The position numbers were made by a program, and so were the translations under genes. The notes under the pieces are model-generated. The model worked only from the letters and a program-made list of their open reading frames with translations. It did not search any database and had not been told where the DNA came from. Of a DNA stretch of 58,650 bases, positions 36,505 to 45,521 are shown piece after piece. The stretch is from an uncultured Clostridia bacterium (GTDB lineage Bacteria; Bacillota; Clostridia; Oscillospirales; Acutalibacteraceae): NCBI GenBank assembly GCA_944412495.1, contig CALYBL010000034.1:1-58650 (forward strand), read 5' to 3'. Positions within the stretch are counted from its first letter, which is position 1. The number at the start of each line of letters is the position of its first letter.

Positions 36505-37010
36505 ATTACTTATCCTCCATTTACTCAAATGTAACTCTTTTATGATACTTCCCTTTTTTGCACGTGTCAATCAGCTTTGCAAAAATATTGCCGTTCACCG
36601 CTTGACAAATGGCTACTGATAAAACGCCGGCACGGTCAATAAAGGTGTGCCGAATATACAAAAAATTCAAGTGCGCACACTCCGTATCCCGCGCACAAAA
36701 CGTGAAATCAAGCATCAGCGTCCCCTTTCGATGATATGCACGGCTGGATAAACATCTCTCCAACCGTCTTAAGCTTTCTTGCCAAAGCTTTATCAAAATT
36801 TAGCGCTGCACCCGTGCGTTTTGCTCAGTCTTAACGGAGGGAATTTGCTTTGTACTATCTATGCGTACGGATTTGAAGCACTGCGAACAGCGTCGGCCGC
36901 CGGCTTTCAGACGCATAGATATGTGTGCACTCGCCGGGAACAGAACGGGCGCGGCTTTATTCCAAGACACGCCTCCGCCTAAGATTAAAGTATGAAGCTT
37001 AATAGCATAT
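36505..37010. other. 506-base intergenic region, nothing recognised
   Basis: The region lies upstream of the Mrp gene and downstream of the XRE-methyltransferase gene. No supported ORF was seen. The promoter for mrp must lie in the AT-rich part next to the gene but was not clear enough to mark. Confidence 0.4.
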
Positions 37011-37982
37011 TTATGTCTTAGTGCAATATCGTATATACCCTGTGAATTTCAAATTAACGCCGAGAGAGCGCGCCAGGTCCGCAATCGCGCTGTCATCGCT
37101 GTCGGTCTGCCAGCTTCCGCTTATTACACTGTCAATCTTGCCAAAGCCTGCCAATACTGTATCCTCGTACAAATCCTCAAACACATCGGGGCGCTTTTCC
37201 AGCAGAACCCTTTGCGTGGACTTTGGCAGTGAAGCCAATGTCTCTCTGCTCACAAACCCCGTTGAGGTTATAAGCCTGCCGCCCGGCTTTAATACACGAT
37301 ACGCTTCTTTAAGTGCCTCTGCCTTGTCGCCCTCACAGTTGCCTATGCCGCCGCCGTCAGATATAATGTCGATGCAGTTATCTTTAAAGGGCATGCGGCA
37401 AAAATCGAACGCCGCATAGTATAGATTCGGCGAGCCGAGAGCCTTATCCAGAAATTTCTTCCACTCGCTTACAATCGCCGGCGAAAGGTCGCTTATTATT
37501 ATCGTGGCGTCGGGATTTGCCTTGAGCACATACGGCATAAATCCGCCTCCCGGTCCGGCGCCTATTTCAAGTATAATGCCATTGCAGGAGGCAATGTTTT
37601 TTCCGACCTCGTCCATCGCCGGGTTTTCCGATTGAGCACTTTCCCAATTTCGTTTAATCCAGCCTCCGCTCCGTATCTCTCTGACCCATGCAACATTATA
37701 GCCGCGCTCCTGCTTTGGCACAAAATACGCAATATTGTCGCTGTCTGTTTTCTGCCCCGTAAGCTCAAAAAGCAGATCCCTGTCTTCAAGCATTTCGTTG
37801 ATTGATACACGATACATATGCGACAGCTCCAGCAGCAAGTCGAGATCCGGGACGGCATTGCCGCACTCCCATTTTGAAACCGCCTGCGGAGTAACGCCAA
37901 GACTTTGTGCCAAATCAGCCTGTGAAAGTCCCTTGCTGCGCCTTAGTGCCGATATCCTTTTTCCAAAGCGAATTTTGTTCAC
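37011..37982 (-). CDS. XRE-family regulator fused to a class I methyltransferase
   Basis: This 323-residue protein begins with an HTH_3 domain (RISALRRSKGLSQADLAQSL, VTPQAVSKWECG, about residues 5-60). After a linker with GWIKRNWESAQSENPAM it has a SAM-binding Rossmann domain: motif I ILEIGAGPGGGFM, motif II TIIISDLSP, motif IV ISDGGGIGN and EAYRVLKPGGRLI. The DNA-binding and methyltransferase halves in one chain suggest a ligand- or SAM-coupled regulator or a modification enzyme. The substrate is unknown. GAGGAG and a GTG at 37982 form the start; the ORF upstream of that is not coding. Confidence 0.78.
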   Translation of the reverse strand: MNKIRFGKRISALRRSKGLSQADLAQSLGVTPQAVSKWECGNAVPDLDLLLELSHMYRVSINEMLEDRDLLFELTGQKTDSDNIAYFVPKQERGYNVAWVREIRSGGWIKRNWESAQSENPAMDEVGKNIASCNGIILEIGAGPGGGFMPYVLKANPDATIIISDLSPAIVSEWKKFLDKALGSPNLYYAAFDFCRMPFKDNCIDIISDGGGIGNCEGDKAEALKEAYRVLKPGGRLITSTGFVSRETLASLPKSTQRVLLEKRPDVFEDLYEDTVLAGFGKIDSVISGSWQTDSDDSAIADLARSLGVNLKFTGYIRYCTKT

Positions 37983-38121
37983 TATAAACCGCTCCTCTGC
38001 TTCTGATGCTGATATTATAGCACATTTGGCACATGAAATTGAAGCGACCGGGCGTTTCATGGAGACAGCATCACACAACCGCAGGTTGTTAAACGAAACC
38101 GATGCTTTAAGTGTTATAATA

Positions 38122-38271
38122 CTACGCCCGCGCGTTCCAAAGCTCGTGATATTTGCCGTCTTTATCCGATACAAGCTCTTCATGGCTTCCTCTTTGAACA
38201 AGCTCACCATCGCAGAAGCGGCAGGACGAAAGCCTGTGACTACTATATATGACAGTTTTCCCGCCTACAAT
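38122..38271 (-). pseudogene. C-terminal remnant of an ABC transporter ATPase
   Basis: The translation GGKTVIYSSHRLSSCRFCD, continuing GELVQRGSHEELVSDKDG and YHELWNA, matches the end of exporter-type ABC ATPases: the H-loop SHRLSS, then the usual G-x-HEEL and final YxxLWxxQ. The few residues that normally sit between RFCD and GELV are missing, and everything before the H-loop is gone. It is a fossil of a deleted exporter gene next to the XRE-methyltransferase gene. Confidence 0.75.
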
Positions 38272-38596
38272 ATTAAAATAACCAATAAACTGATAGTTGT
38301 TAAATAATTCAGAATAAAAATATATTTTAAAATAAAATTTTGGGCAGAGCGACTGCGGCATTCAGGTTGGGTACGCCCGTTAAAGCAAGACGACTTTTAC
38401 CGCAAGATGACAAGCAATTAAGTATGAAGACCGCATATTTTTTATAAGAAATCAAAAACACATCTGAGCAAATCGTACCCTGCTCCGACATAGCAAGAAA
38501 AGCCAAGAGATATTTGCCGTTTCAAGGTATGAATGTAAAGTAATATAAATTCTTGCGCTTATAAAATGTATGACAACCTCACGGGTATAGGTGAAA

Positions 38597-38638
38597 ATAA
38601 AAAGCTGAGTCCAAACGCGAACTGCGTCCAGGCTCAGC
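38597..38638 (-). terminator. Terminator of tRNA-Val
   Basis: On the minus strand a GCTGAG/CTCAGC stem with an inner ACGC/GCGT pair is followed by TTTTTATTTT, starting four bases past the CCA. A very similar hairpin occurs at 43595-43640. Confidence 0.7.
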
Positions 38639-38642
38639 CTGG

Positions 38643-38719
38643 TGGTGGAGACAGAGGGACTTGAACCCGCGGCCTCTGCGATGTGAACGCAGCGCTCTAA
38701 CCAGCTGAGCTATGCCTCC
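38643..38719 (-). tRNA. tRNA-Val (anticodon CAC)
   Basis: The reverse complement forms a cloverleaf with acceptor GGAGGCA/TGTCTCC, discriminator A and encoded CCA. The D-arm is GCTC...GAGC and the anticodon stem is CTGCG/CGCAG with loop TTCACAT giving CAC. The T-loop is TTCAAGT. The T-stem has one C-U mismatch. Confidence 0.9.
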
Positions 38720-38748
38720 GTAATATCAAAATGGATTGATTGTCTTTT

Positions 38749-38777
38749 ATTATAATACTAAAAAAAGAATTTTGCAA
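38749..38777 (-). promoter_or_regulatory. Promoter of tRNA-Val
   Basis: On the minus strand TTGCAA (38772-38777) and TATAAT (38749-38754) are 17 bases apart, about 30 bases upstream of the tRNA 5' end. Confidence 0.7.
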
Positions 38778-39144
38778 TTGCTAAATGATAATTAATGACT
38801 TTTAATTTAAAAACGAACTCGGATATTATTTCCCGCCAAAGAGCTATGTGCAGAAATTAATTTGTATATCATACAATCTGATATATCTGCTAAGTACATG
38901 CATTTCGCCCATTCCATACCCCGGCAGACAGTTATCTCAAGCTTTCTTCGGCAGAATGTTTTTTTGACGTCATATGCCGTTCCTGTATCCGCCGGTCAAA
39001 CATGCGTGCTATGCCAGCACTGACATTTTGATGTCAAATACCGGCAGCACATCATAAAGACCGCTTATAAGCTTCTTATTATACTTTCGCAGCCTTCCGG
39101 CCGGTTTGGATATTGACTGAGCTTTGCCGCTGCACCTTTGCAGA
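38778..39144. other. 367-base intergenic region, nothing recognised
   Basis: The region lies between the tRNA-Val promoter and the hydrolase stop codon. It contains no supported ORF or RNA. Confidence 0.4.
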
Positions 39145-39744
39145 TTACACATTGAGTATAGCCGCAACGGCTTCCGGTGCGCACTTATTTATCTCATGCC
39201 CCGCGCCGGGAATTATACACAGCTCTGCTCTTGGAAGAAGCTCTTTTAATTTTTTTGACGCCTTTAGATTGGCGCTATCCTTTTCACCGCAGACAATACT
39301 TACCGGACACATAATTTCATTTAATTTATCGCTGAAATTCAGAGACCGCATAGAATGAGCCAATTTAATCGTGTCTTTTTTTGAAATGCCAATCTTTTCA
39401 AAGGCATTGTTCGGCATACAGCGAAATACGAGATTTTGAAAATCTATAAGTAGGCTTGGAACTTTATACTGCACCCCAATTAAAATCAATGAAGCCACTT
39501 TATCTCCATGCCGAATCGTATAGTCAAGCGCAAGCAGTGCCCCTAAAGAAAGGCCGCATATGCGAAGCGGCTCCGCCATATCGGCATACCGCTTTTCAAG
39601 GCCGGTTAATATATTAGAATAGGTGATATCGCTTTCTGATAACGAAAAGAGTTTCGGGCATTCCACATTTGAAGAGGCTTTTTCCATTATCTCTTTCCAG
39701 TCATCTGCCGTTTGCCCCAGCCCGTGTAAAATAATTGTTTTCAC
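39145..39744 (-). CDS. Alpha/beta-hydrolase
   Basis: This 199-residue alpha/beta-hydrolase fold protein has the oxyanion-region LHGLGQTADDW, a nucleophile elbow CGLSLGA (S66), an Asp in CGEKDSAN and the catalytic His in IPGAGHEINK. It would hydrolyse an ester or related bond; the substrate is unknown. The start is a GTG at 39744 with GGAGG twelve bases upstream, a longer gap than usual. The upstream hydrophobic part of the open frame lacks a ribosome binding site. It is a single-gene unit. Confidence 0.78.
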   Translation of the reverse strand: MKTIILHGLGQTADDWKEIMEKASSNVECPKLFSLSESDITYSNILTGLEKRYADMAEPLRICGLSLGALLALDYTIRHGDKVASLILIGVQYKVPSLLIDFQNLVFRCMPNNAFEKIGISKKDTIKLAHSMRSLNFSDKLNEIMCPVSIVCGEKDSANLKASKKLKELLPRAELCIIPGAGHEINKCAPEAVAAILNV

Positions 39745-40072
39745 TTTAGAGCAGTTCCTCCTTTTTTCAGCAGAACAAATAATAAAAGCTAAGCCATAAA
39801 GAAAGCGGTACAATAGTAATCCTGTCATTTAATTAATCAAATACAGGGCCGTACAGATTTTCGGAATTAAATTAGCCAAAATATACGTTGACGGCAATTC
39901 AAGCATGGCGGCTGATACTGCGGCTTCATGCAGCAATGCTCTGCCAGCATAATAAAAGCAAAGCCGATAAACTTTTTCGTTTATTGTGACTTCTGTATTC
40001 TGACAGTCGGCCGTAAAATTTCACATCTGCTTAGCACGTTTAAGCCTTTTGAAATTTTTTGTCTGGCTTTTT

Positions 40073-40459
40073 TTATTCCGGCTTTGAGAGTTCTTCGGTC
40101 AGCTTTAAAATCTGCGGCGCTATCTTTTCCCTCGCCTTTTTAGTAATATGATTATACAGCGGATATGCTGCGGCCACAGCTGCAATCCCTATGACTCCTA
40201 TAATCACGCCTGGGATAAACCAGCCTTCCATCCAAACCATGGTACAGCACATGCCTACTCCCAAAAGCAGACAGCCTATAATACCTATGATAACAGAGAC
40301 AGCCGTGCCCTTTTTCGCGACACTACGGTCGAGACTCCGCAGCTGCCCCAGCTTATCTTCCTTTGGCTCCTGAGGCAGGTACTTCTTCCGTATGCTCTGT
40401 ATTTCCTCCTGCTCCTTAGCAGAATAGGTATAGTTAAAAATCTCTCTCTTCTCTTCCAT
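40073..40459 (-). CDS. Small membrane protein with two transmembrane helices
   Basis: This 128-residue protein has a charged cytoplasmic N-terminus of about 50 residues (EEIQSIRKKYLPQEPKED), two adjacent hydrophobic helices (about 52-75 and 80-100) and a charged C-terminal tail. No domain was assigned. Such proteins are common beside regulatory genes in gut clostridia. AAAGGAAG eight bases upstream supports ATG 40459. It is convergent with nothing and lies 70 bases downstream of the 40530-41441 gene, perhaps in the same transcript. Confidence 0.6.
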   Translation of the reverse strand: MEEKREIFNYTYSAKEQEEIQSIRKKYLPQEPKEDKLGQLRSLDRSVAKKGTAVSVIIGIIGCLLLGVGMCCTMVWMEGWFIPGVIIGVIGIAAVAAAYPLYNHITKKAREKIAPQILKLTEELSKPE

Positions 40460-40529
40460 CAAAAAATCTTCCTTTCTGATAAACAGGACATCTTTATCAT
40501 AATGAGCGATTATTTTTAAAGCGCTAAAA

Positions 40530-41441
40530 TTATGTTTCCAAATTGTTATTTCGCAGCTTTTTCAGCTTTTTTGTGGATATGGCAATCATATAAACCGCCA
40601 TCGTAAGTACAACGGCACAGACTACACCGCCGGAGGCAGCGAGCATAATGCGGCGGAACTCCGGATCATCGCTTCCGAACCTGGCAAGCATAGCGGTTTC
40701 CAGCGATAGCATTGAGACCAGCGCCGCCGTCAGGCTGATGACCTTGGCGGCCGACAGCAGAGGACTGCCTCGCTTTCGAAACTTTACAACATTGATTGTC
40801 GCTGTGATGGTAATATAAAAAGCATACATTGCCATTGCATATATCATAAGGCCCGGATATGAAAAGCCTCTGTCCTGGGTTACCATATATACGATAATGC
40901 CCACCAGCGCCTGATTCATCAGCAGCAGGATAATTCCGCAGGCACGGTAGCGCATAAGCTCGGCCGGTATGTCCTGCCCAACTGCCCTGCGATGAACATA
41001 GCGGACAAGCACCGCACGCATGACAGACAGCAGGGCATAGTAAAATGCGAGTGCAATAAACCACGTCGAACGGTATCGAATACCGGAAATCAGGTTCAGA
41101 GCAGCATACAAAATATTGACAATCAGTCCGCCGTGAAGCGTGATCTCCGAGCGAAAGACGGCATCTCCAAGCAAACGGTTCCCCAATGAAGTACTGCGCA
41201 GCTTCTTCACCAGCGGCAGCTTAGTCGTTTTGCTTCGTATCGCTTCAATTATGCCGGGCATCCCTGTTATAACTATAATCATAGCATAAGCCGAGAGAAT
41301 ATACGCTATATAAGACAGTATTGAGTGGTCGCCTATTCCGAGCATGACAAAGACAAAAGCAAAGGAGGGTACGGCAATCAAAATTGTAGGCAAGGGAGGG
41401 AGAAAGAATATTTTTTTCAAAACCACTTTAATACGTTTCAT
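40530..41441 (-). CDS. Polytopic membrane protein linked to a two-component system
   Basis: This 303-residue protein has about eight hydrophobic segments and short charged loops (RSKTTKLPLVKKLRST, VRYVHRRAVGQDI). No family was recognised. Its start overlaps the end of the upstream kinase gene by 14 bases, so the kinase, its regulator and this protein form one operon. It could be the regulated output or a co-sensor of the kinase. There is no ATPase beside it, so it is probably not an ABC permease. Confidence 0.6.
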   Translation of the reverse strand: MKRIKVVLKKIFFLPPLPTILIAVPSFAFVFVMLGIGDHSILSYIAYILSAYAMIIVITGMPGIIEAIRSKTTKLPLVKKLRSTSLGNRLLGDAVFRSEITLHGGLIVNILYAALNLISGIRYRSTWFIALAFYYALLSVMRAVLVRYVHRRAVGQDIPAELMRYRACGIILLLMNQALVGIIVYMVTQDRGFSYPGLMIYAMAMYAFYITITATINVVKFRKRGSPLLSAAKVISLTAALVSMLSLETAMLARFGSDDPEFRRIMLAASGGVVCAVVLTMAVYMIAISTKKLKKLRNNNLET

Positions 41442-42525
41442 CGGGCTTCCTCCTGAGCTTTACGGTAAACGTGCTGCCCTTTCCTATCTCACTGCTGACA
41501 GAAATGTCTCCACCCATAATGTCAATGACGCGCTTCACCAATGCAAGTCCGAGCCCGTTGCCCTGTGTTGCGTGGGAGGTATCACCCTGATAAAACTTTT
41601 CAAAAATGTGCTTGCCGACCTCAGAGGAAATACCACAGCCGGTGTCCGCTATCTGTACAACGGCAAATTCTCCGTCTGATTTAAGCGAAAGCGACACCCT
41701 GCCGTGCGGCTCAGTAAATTTAACGGCATTGGAAAACAGGTTATTCCAGACTAATGAAAGCAACTCCGAATCAGCATTCACGGTCACACCGTCCTCTACG
41801 TCGGTCTCAATTTCCAGCTCCTTGTCCTCCCATGCTCCCTCAAAGGTGAGAAGGCATTCGCAGAGCTGCTCGCCTAAGTCATATTCTTCTGACTTCGGAT
41901 AAATCTGTTGGTTCTCCAGCTTATTGAGCCTAAGTATATTCGTAATCAGGTTTGCAAGCCGGCGGGAAGCATCCGTAACGGCTTTAGCGTATTCCAGCCG
42001 CTTCTCTTCCGGCAGCCCCGGCTGCTGAAGCATGGTGCCGTAGTTCTGAATCACGGCCAGAGGCGTTTTCAGCTCGTGGGACACATTGGCTATAAAGTCT
42101 GTCCGCAGCGTCTCGGTACCGGAAAGCTCTTCTGCCATTTTATTGAAGTAATCCGCTATCACCCCAAAGCCATCAGCATTATCCACACCGCGAGGAGAGG
42201 AAATCCTTACAGAAAAGTCGCCTTTCATAATCTGCTCTGCCGCTTTTACGATTTTGCGCACCGGACGGTCCACCATAAACCTGCGCCTTATGCCGTCAAT
42301 AACGGTACACAGAAGGCTAAGCAGGACAACATTCAAAAACGTAACCTTGGCCGCCTGCTCCACATGCTCTTGTGTAAGTTCAAGCCCCGCCGCTCTTGTC
42401 ATCATATGGAGAAAAAGAGTCATGCAGCAGGTGATAACAAATGCCATAAGCATAAAAAAGATAATATACCGCCGGAGAGCAAAGAGCCACCGAATGCGTT
42501 TTCCCGATTTATCTTTTCCGCTCAT
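41428..42525 (-). CDS. Sensor histidine kinase
   Basis: This 365-residue kinase has two transmembrane helices (about 18-42 and 64-84) with only a short loop between them, so it probably senses within the membrane. HAMP is followed by HisKA with H in NVSHELKTPLAVI, then HATPase_c with NLFSNAVKFT, DTGCGISSE and GNGLGLALVKRV. It overlaps its response regulator by four bases. The short extracellular part recalls intramembrane-sensing kinases for antibiotics that act on lipid II. Confidence 0.88.
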   Translation of the reverse strand: MSGKDKSGKRIRWLFALRRYIIFFMLMAFVITCCMTLFLHMMTRAAGLELTQEHVEQAAKVTFLNVVLLSLLCTVIDGIRRRFMVDRPVRKIVKAAEQIMKGDFSVRISSPRGVDNADGFGVIADYFNKMAEELSGTETLRTDFIANVSHELKTPLAVIQNYGTMLQQPGLPEEKRLEYAKAVTDASRRLANLITNILRLNKLENQQIYPKSEEYDLGEQLCECLLTFEGAWEDKELEIETDVEDGVTVNADSELLSLVWNNLFSNAVKFTEPHGRVSLSLKSDGEFAVVQIADTGCGISSEVGKHIFEKFYQGDTSHATQGNGLGLALVKRVIDIMGGDISVSSEIGKGSTFTVKLRRKPDETY

Positions 42526-43196
42526 TTCAGTACCGCCTTGTAGCCCAGCCCGTGGACTGTCACAATCTCAAAATCGTCGCAGTCTGAAAACTTGTCACGA
42601 AGCTTTGTCATATACACATCTACTGTGCGTGGCCCGGAAGATGAAGCGCTGTCCCAGAACTCATCCATGAGCTGAGAGCGTGTAAAGGCCTTTTTGGGAT
42701 AGGACAGCAGCTTGTAAATTAAATTGAACTCCCGCACCGTCAGCGGAATTTCTTCACCGTTTAAATATGCGGTGTGCTCCTCGGCATCCAGAGTCAAGCT
42801 GCCCACCGTCAGCTTTTTGCTGGTAGCGATTTTGGCTCGCCGCAGCAGGGCCTCAATGCGCAGAAGCAGCTCATCTAAATCAATGGGCTTGACCATGTAA
42901 TCGTCAATACCCGCCTTAAATCCGCGCTGCTTGGAAGCGAAATCGTCTCTGGCCGTCATGAAAAGAATCGGAATTTCCTCATTAATCTCACGAACGTTTT
43001 TGGCAAATTCAAACCCATCTATGCCCGGCATCATGATATCAGATACAATGAGGTCGAACAACGTACCGCCGTACATGGCATCATAGGCTTCATTAGCGTT
43101 CTGGCACCCCACTGTCTCATAACCGTTTTGGTTTAAATAGGAGCACACAGTCCTGTTAAGCTCTCTGTCATCTTCTGCCACTAATATTTTAAACAT
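42522..43196 (-). CDS. OmpR-family response regulator
   Basis: This 224-residue regulator has a receiver domain (VAEDDRELN, phosphoacceptor in LIVSDIMMPGIDG, lysine in YMVKPIDLDEL) and a winged-helix domain (LTVREFNLIYKLLSY, then VDVYMTKLRDKF and VHGLGYKAV). It is the first gene of a three-gene operon. A TATAAT -10 box sits about 30 bases upstream, near 43227-43232 on the minus strand, but no clear -35 was seen, as for an activator-dependent promoter. Confidence 0.9.
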   Translation of the reverse strand: MFKILVAEDDRELNRTVCSYLNQNGYETVGCQNANEAYDAMYGGTLFDLIVSDIMMPGIDGFEFAKNVREINEEIPILFMTARDDFASKQRGFKAGIDDYMVKPIDLDELLLRIEALLRRAKIATSKKLTVGSLTLDAEEHTAYLNGEEIPLTVREFNLIYKLLSYPKKAFTRSQLMDEFWDSASSSGPRTVDVYMTKLRDKFSDCDDFEIVTVHGLGYKAVLK

Positions 43197-43594
43197 AAAG
43201 CTCGCCTCCCCATGCTTGTTTTATTAATTATAGCACAGAGATGTTAAAGTTTTGTTTGCGTTTCGGCATTTGTGCAAAAACAGCAAAAATTTGAGCCTTA
43301 ACACACACCCTTGCACTTGGGTACAATAGCTTTGAGCTTTACTTGGAGTTATTTTCGCAACTGATACGTTTCCTGGCCTTCGAGCTCCTTTTAACATAGG
43401 CAGCTGTTTTCTCGTTTTCTGGGGTATTTTTACAGTTTTGTGTGCTGGAGTTGAATTCTGCGTTGAAAAATGGCTTGACCGCCGGAATCACAATATAGAA
43501 AATTATCATTATTTTTTGCTGAAAATTTGAGTGATATTCAATTTAACCGGCCAATGGACAAAACAAACACTGCTTTCGCTGTGTGCGATGAGAC

Positions 43595-43642
43595 AAAAGA
43601 AAAAGCTGAGCCTGAACGCGAACACACGTCCAGACTCAGCCT
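43595..43642 (-). terminator. Terminator after the pilus operon, near-copy of the tRNA-Val terminator
   Basis: On the minus strand GCTGAG/CTCAGC arms (43605-43610, 43635-43640) are followed by TTTTTCTTTT. Most bases match the hairpin after tRNA-Val at 38.6 kb, including the flank CCAGGCTGAG and the GTTCGCGTT loop. Confidence 0.65.
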
Positions 43643-43651
43643 GGCAAAAGG

Positions 43652-43683
43652 CAACAAAAAAGATATTTTGTCTTTTCACTGTA
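43652..43683 (+). repeat. 32-bp direct repeat, left copy (candidate attachment site)
   Basis: It is identical over 32 bases to 58332-58363 in the same orientation. The core contains AAAAGA...TCTTTT, a small inverted repeat. It is followed by AGGACGTGAACCC, which resembles the 3' part of a tRNA T-arm. The two copies bracket the pilus genes. Confidence 0.75.
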
Positions 43684-43937
43684 AGGACGTGAACCCATGC
43701 AAAACACAAGATTTCAAAACAAACAAAATAGGAATGTACTTTAAAATATGTTGATTTACAAGGACGAGCAAATAGACGAACAGGTTCGTAAACATTCGTT
43801 TTGACTTATTTCATTTGTAAATTTGCACTTTTCTGATTTTGAGTCCAATTGGCAAAATGAGAAGCAACTTTGAAAAGCCGCTTCAATACTGGGCTTATAA
43901 CAAAACGCCATTGATATTAAAAAGCAGGGATTCAGAT

Positions 43938-44576
43938 TTAACTTGTTTTCAAGCATCGCACGGCCACACGGGCCCGACCGCCTGGGGTGCAGGTAAAAAG
44001 CGTCAAATCCCATTCTTCGCTGATCATATCTTGAATGGCTGTAGGTTCGAGTACTTCAACAGCATCGACTTCGTAGTAAAAGCAACGCCCCTTCACGTCA
44101 GTGAAGGTCAACTGTGCCCCTGCCGCAAGATTTTTGATTGACCCGAAGTGGGTGCGGTAATTGTGCGCGGCAATCGCCAAATTGCCCGTATAAGCCGAAC
44201 CGCTGTAACGGCAGGGGGAGGTCTTCAGCTTGGGATAACTCCATTCACTCATCACAGGCAGGGAAATTTCTAAAGACGGGATTTCCAAAACACCAATATA
44301 GTCGTTGCCTTCAACTTCTTCTGTCGGCATCTCCATATCCGGATTCAAAATGTAATCAGGAAGTTCTGTTTGATCTGGCAATGAATTTTCCGGCAGTTGC
44401 ATGTCGTTTGACGAACCTGCTGACGTTTGTTGCTGCAGTACATTAAGGACACGGTTCGCTACTGCGCCCGCCCTGCGTTCATCATATAGGTTGTAACCAG
44501 TTAGAAAAAGGGCTGCCGCGAACAGCAATAGCCCCACTATTATGAGAATTGTTCCTGCCTTACCTTTCGTTTTCAT
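43938..44576 (-). CDS. Sortase (second sortase of the pilus operon, class B/D-like)
   Basis: This 212-residue protein has one N-terminal transmembrane helix (about 8-30), a variable linker, then a sortase domain with H138 (AAHNYRTH), C196 (TLFTCTP) and R203. It lacks a C-terminal anchor, unlike the class C enzyme at 45522. It therefore probably fixes finished pili or single LPXTG proteins to the wall. GGAGG five bases before ATG 44576 is preferred over an in-frame ATG at 44588. It overlaps the minor pilin gene and is the last gene of the operon. The exact class is uncertain. Confidence 0.82.
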   Translation of the reverse strand: MKTKGKAGTILIIVGLLLFAAALFLTGYNLYDERRAGAVANRVLNVLQQQTSAGSSNDMQLPENSLPDQTELPDYILNPDMEMPTEEVEGNDYIGVLEIPSLEISLPVMSEWSYPKLKTSPCRYSGSAYTGNLAIAAHNYRTHFGSIKNLAAGAQLTFTDVKGRCFYYEVDAVEVLEPTAIQDMISEEWDLTLFTCTPGGRARVAVRCLKTS

Positions 44577-45507
44577 TGTTGCCTCCATGTCTATACCGCA
44601 CTATCAGTCCGATCACAATAAGCAGCAGTCCACAGCAGACAAGCATCGGCACCGGCCACCACAGCATCCCCGTTTGGGGCAACTTCGGCGGCGATTCGGA
44701 ATGGCAGGTGTTCGTCATTATAAAGGCTGTTCCTTCCTGTGTAATAGCAACAGTATACCCGTCCGGCACTTCGGCTTCCGTGACCTGCCATCGGGAGCCG
44801 CCATCCAGATTCTCCCATGTATATTCCCAGTTATTTTCCTTGCTCAAGGCCACGGTATCCACAACCGTTCCATTTTCCAAAAGTTGCACGGAGATCTGCT
44901 TCGGGCGTTTGTCTTCTTTCCCGTCGTCCTTCCAAACCTTCTGCACCTTGCGTTCAACGAAAGCCGGTATGGTTTCGCTGTCAAATTTGCAGGAAACCTC
45001 CACGTCATAGAGCCATTCGTCCTTTTCTGCCAAACTGGGCAAGGATATCAGCATCGGTTCAGGCGTATAGGTCGTTCCTTCTTTTTCATAGAAATCTCCC
45101 GTTATCAAATACAAGCCCACGGTAAGCTTGGAGAAACCGACTTGGCCGTCCGCCCCGGTTTTCTTTGCCTGGAGTGGGTTTAATCCATCCCGGACGGCAT
45201 AGGCGGCCAGAGTTTGAGCCAATGCTCTCCAGCCGGAACTGTCCAGATTATCCAGACTGACGGGATACCTCTGAAAATCCCCCGTCAGGGTGTAGTCCCC
45301 TGTATCGGATATGTTGGCTACGCGGTAAATATCAAATTTCACATTCGAAAAGCCGGAACCGCCATCTCCAAAATATATGCTCAAAGAGGCCTCTTTTCCA
45401 GCATCTACATTTCCACGGGCTGAAGCGGTCACGGCCATGCAGAATACGCCGATCCAAAGAGTTAGCAGCACGACAGCTGTTCGTCTCCAAAGCATCTTGG
45501 CTTTCAT
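44560..45507 (-). CDS. Minor pilin with Cna-B domain and LPQTG signal
   Basis: This 315-residue protein has a signal peptide (about 1-31, cleaved after ASA), a pilin-type beta domain, then a Cna-B domain (FVERKVQKVWKDDG, NNWEYTWENLDGG, VTEAEVPDGYTV). It ends in LPQTG (276-280), a hydrophobic span and RYRHGG. Sortase would cut between Thr and Gly and link it to the wall or the shaft. Its small size and place next to the non-polymerising sortase suit a basal pilin. It lies 14 bases after the class C sortase gene. Confidence 0.85.
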   Translation of the reverse strand: MKAKMLWRRTAVVLLTLWIGVFCMAVTASARGNVDAGKEASLSIYFGDGGSGFSNVKFDIYRVANISDTGDYTLTGDFQRYPVSLDNLDSSGWRALAQTLAAYAVRDGLNPLQAKKTGADGQVGFSKLTVGLYLITGDFYEKEGTTYTPEPMLISLPSLAEKDEWLYDVEVSCKFDSETIPAFVERKVQKVWKDDGKEDKRPKQISVQLLENGTVVDTVALSKENNWEYTWENLDGGSRWQVTEAEVPDGYTVAITQEGTAFIMTNTCHSESPPKLPQTGMLWWPVPMLVCCGLLLIVIGLIVRYRHGGNNENER

Positions 45508-45521
45508 CCGTTTACCACCTC

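Noticed and set aside
37983-38210. An extended N-terminus of the XRE-methyltransferase protein
   Set aside because: The added residues do not resemble any domain, and the ribosome binding site and HTH position point to GTG 37982.
43756-44141. ORFs on both strands downstream of the sortase gene
   Set aside because: They are composed of intergenic sequence plus antisense of the sortase; no coding support.
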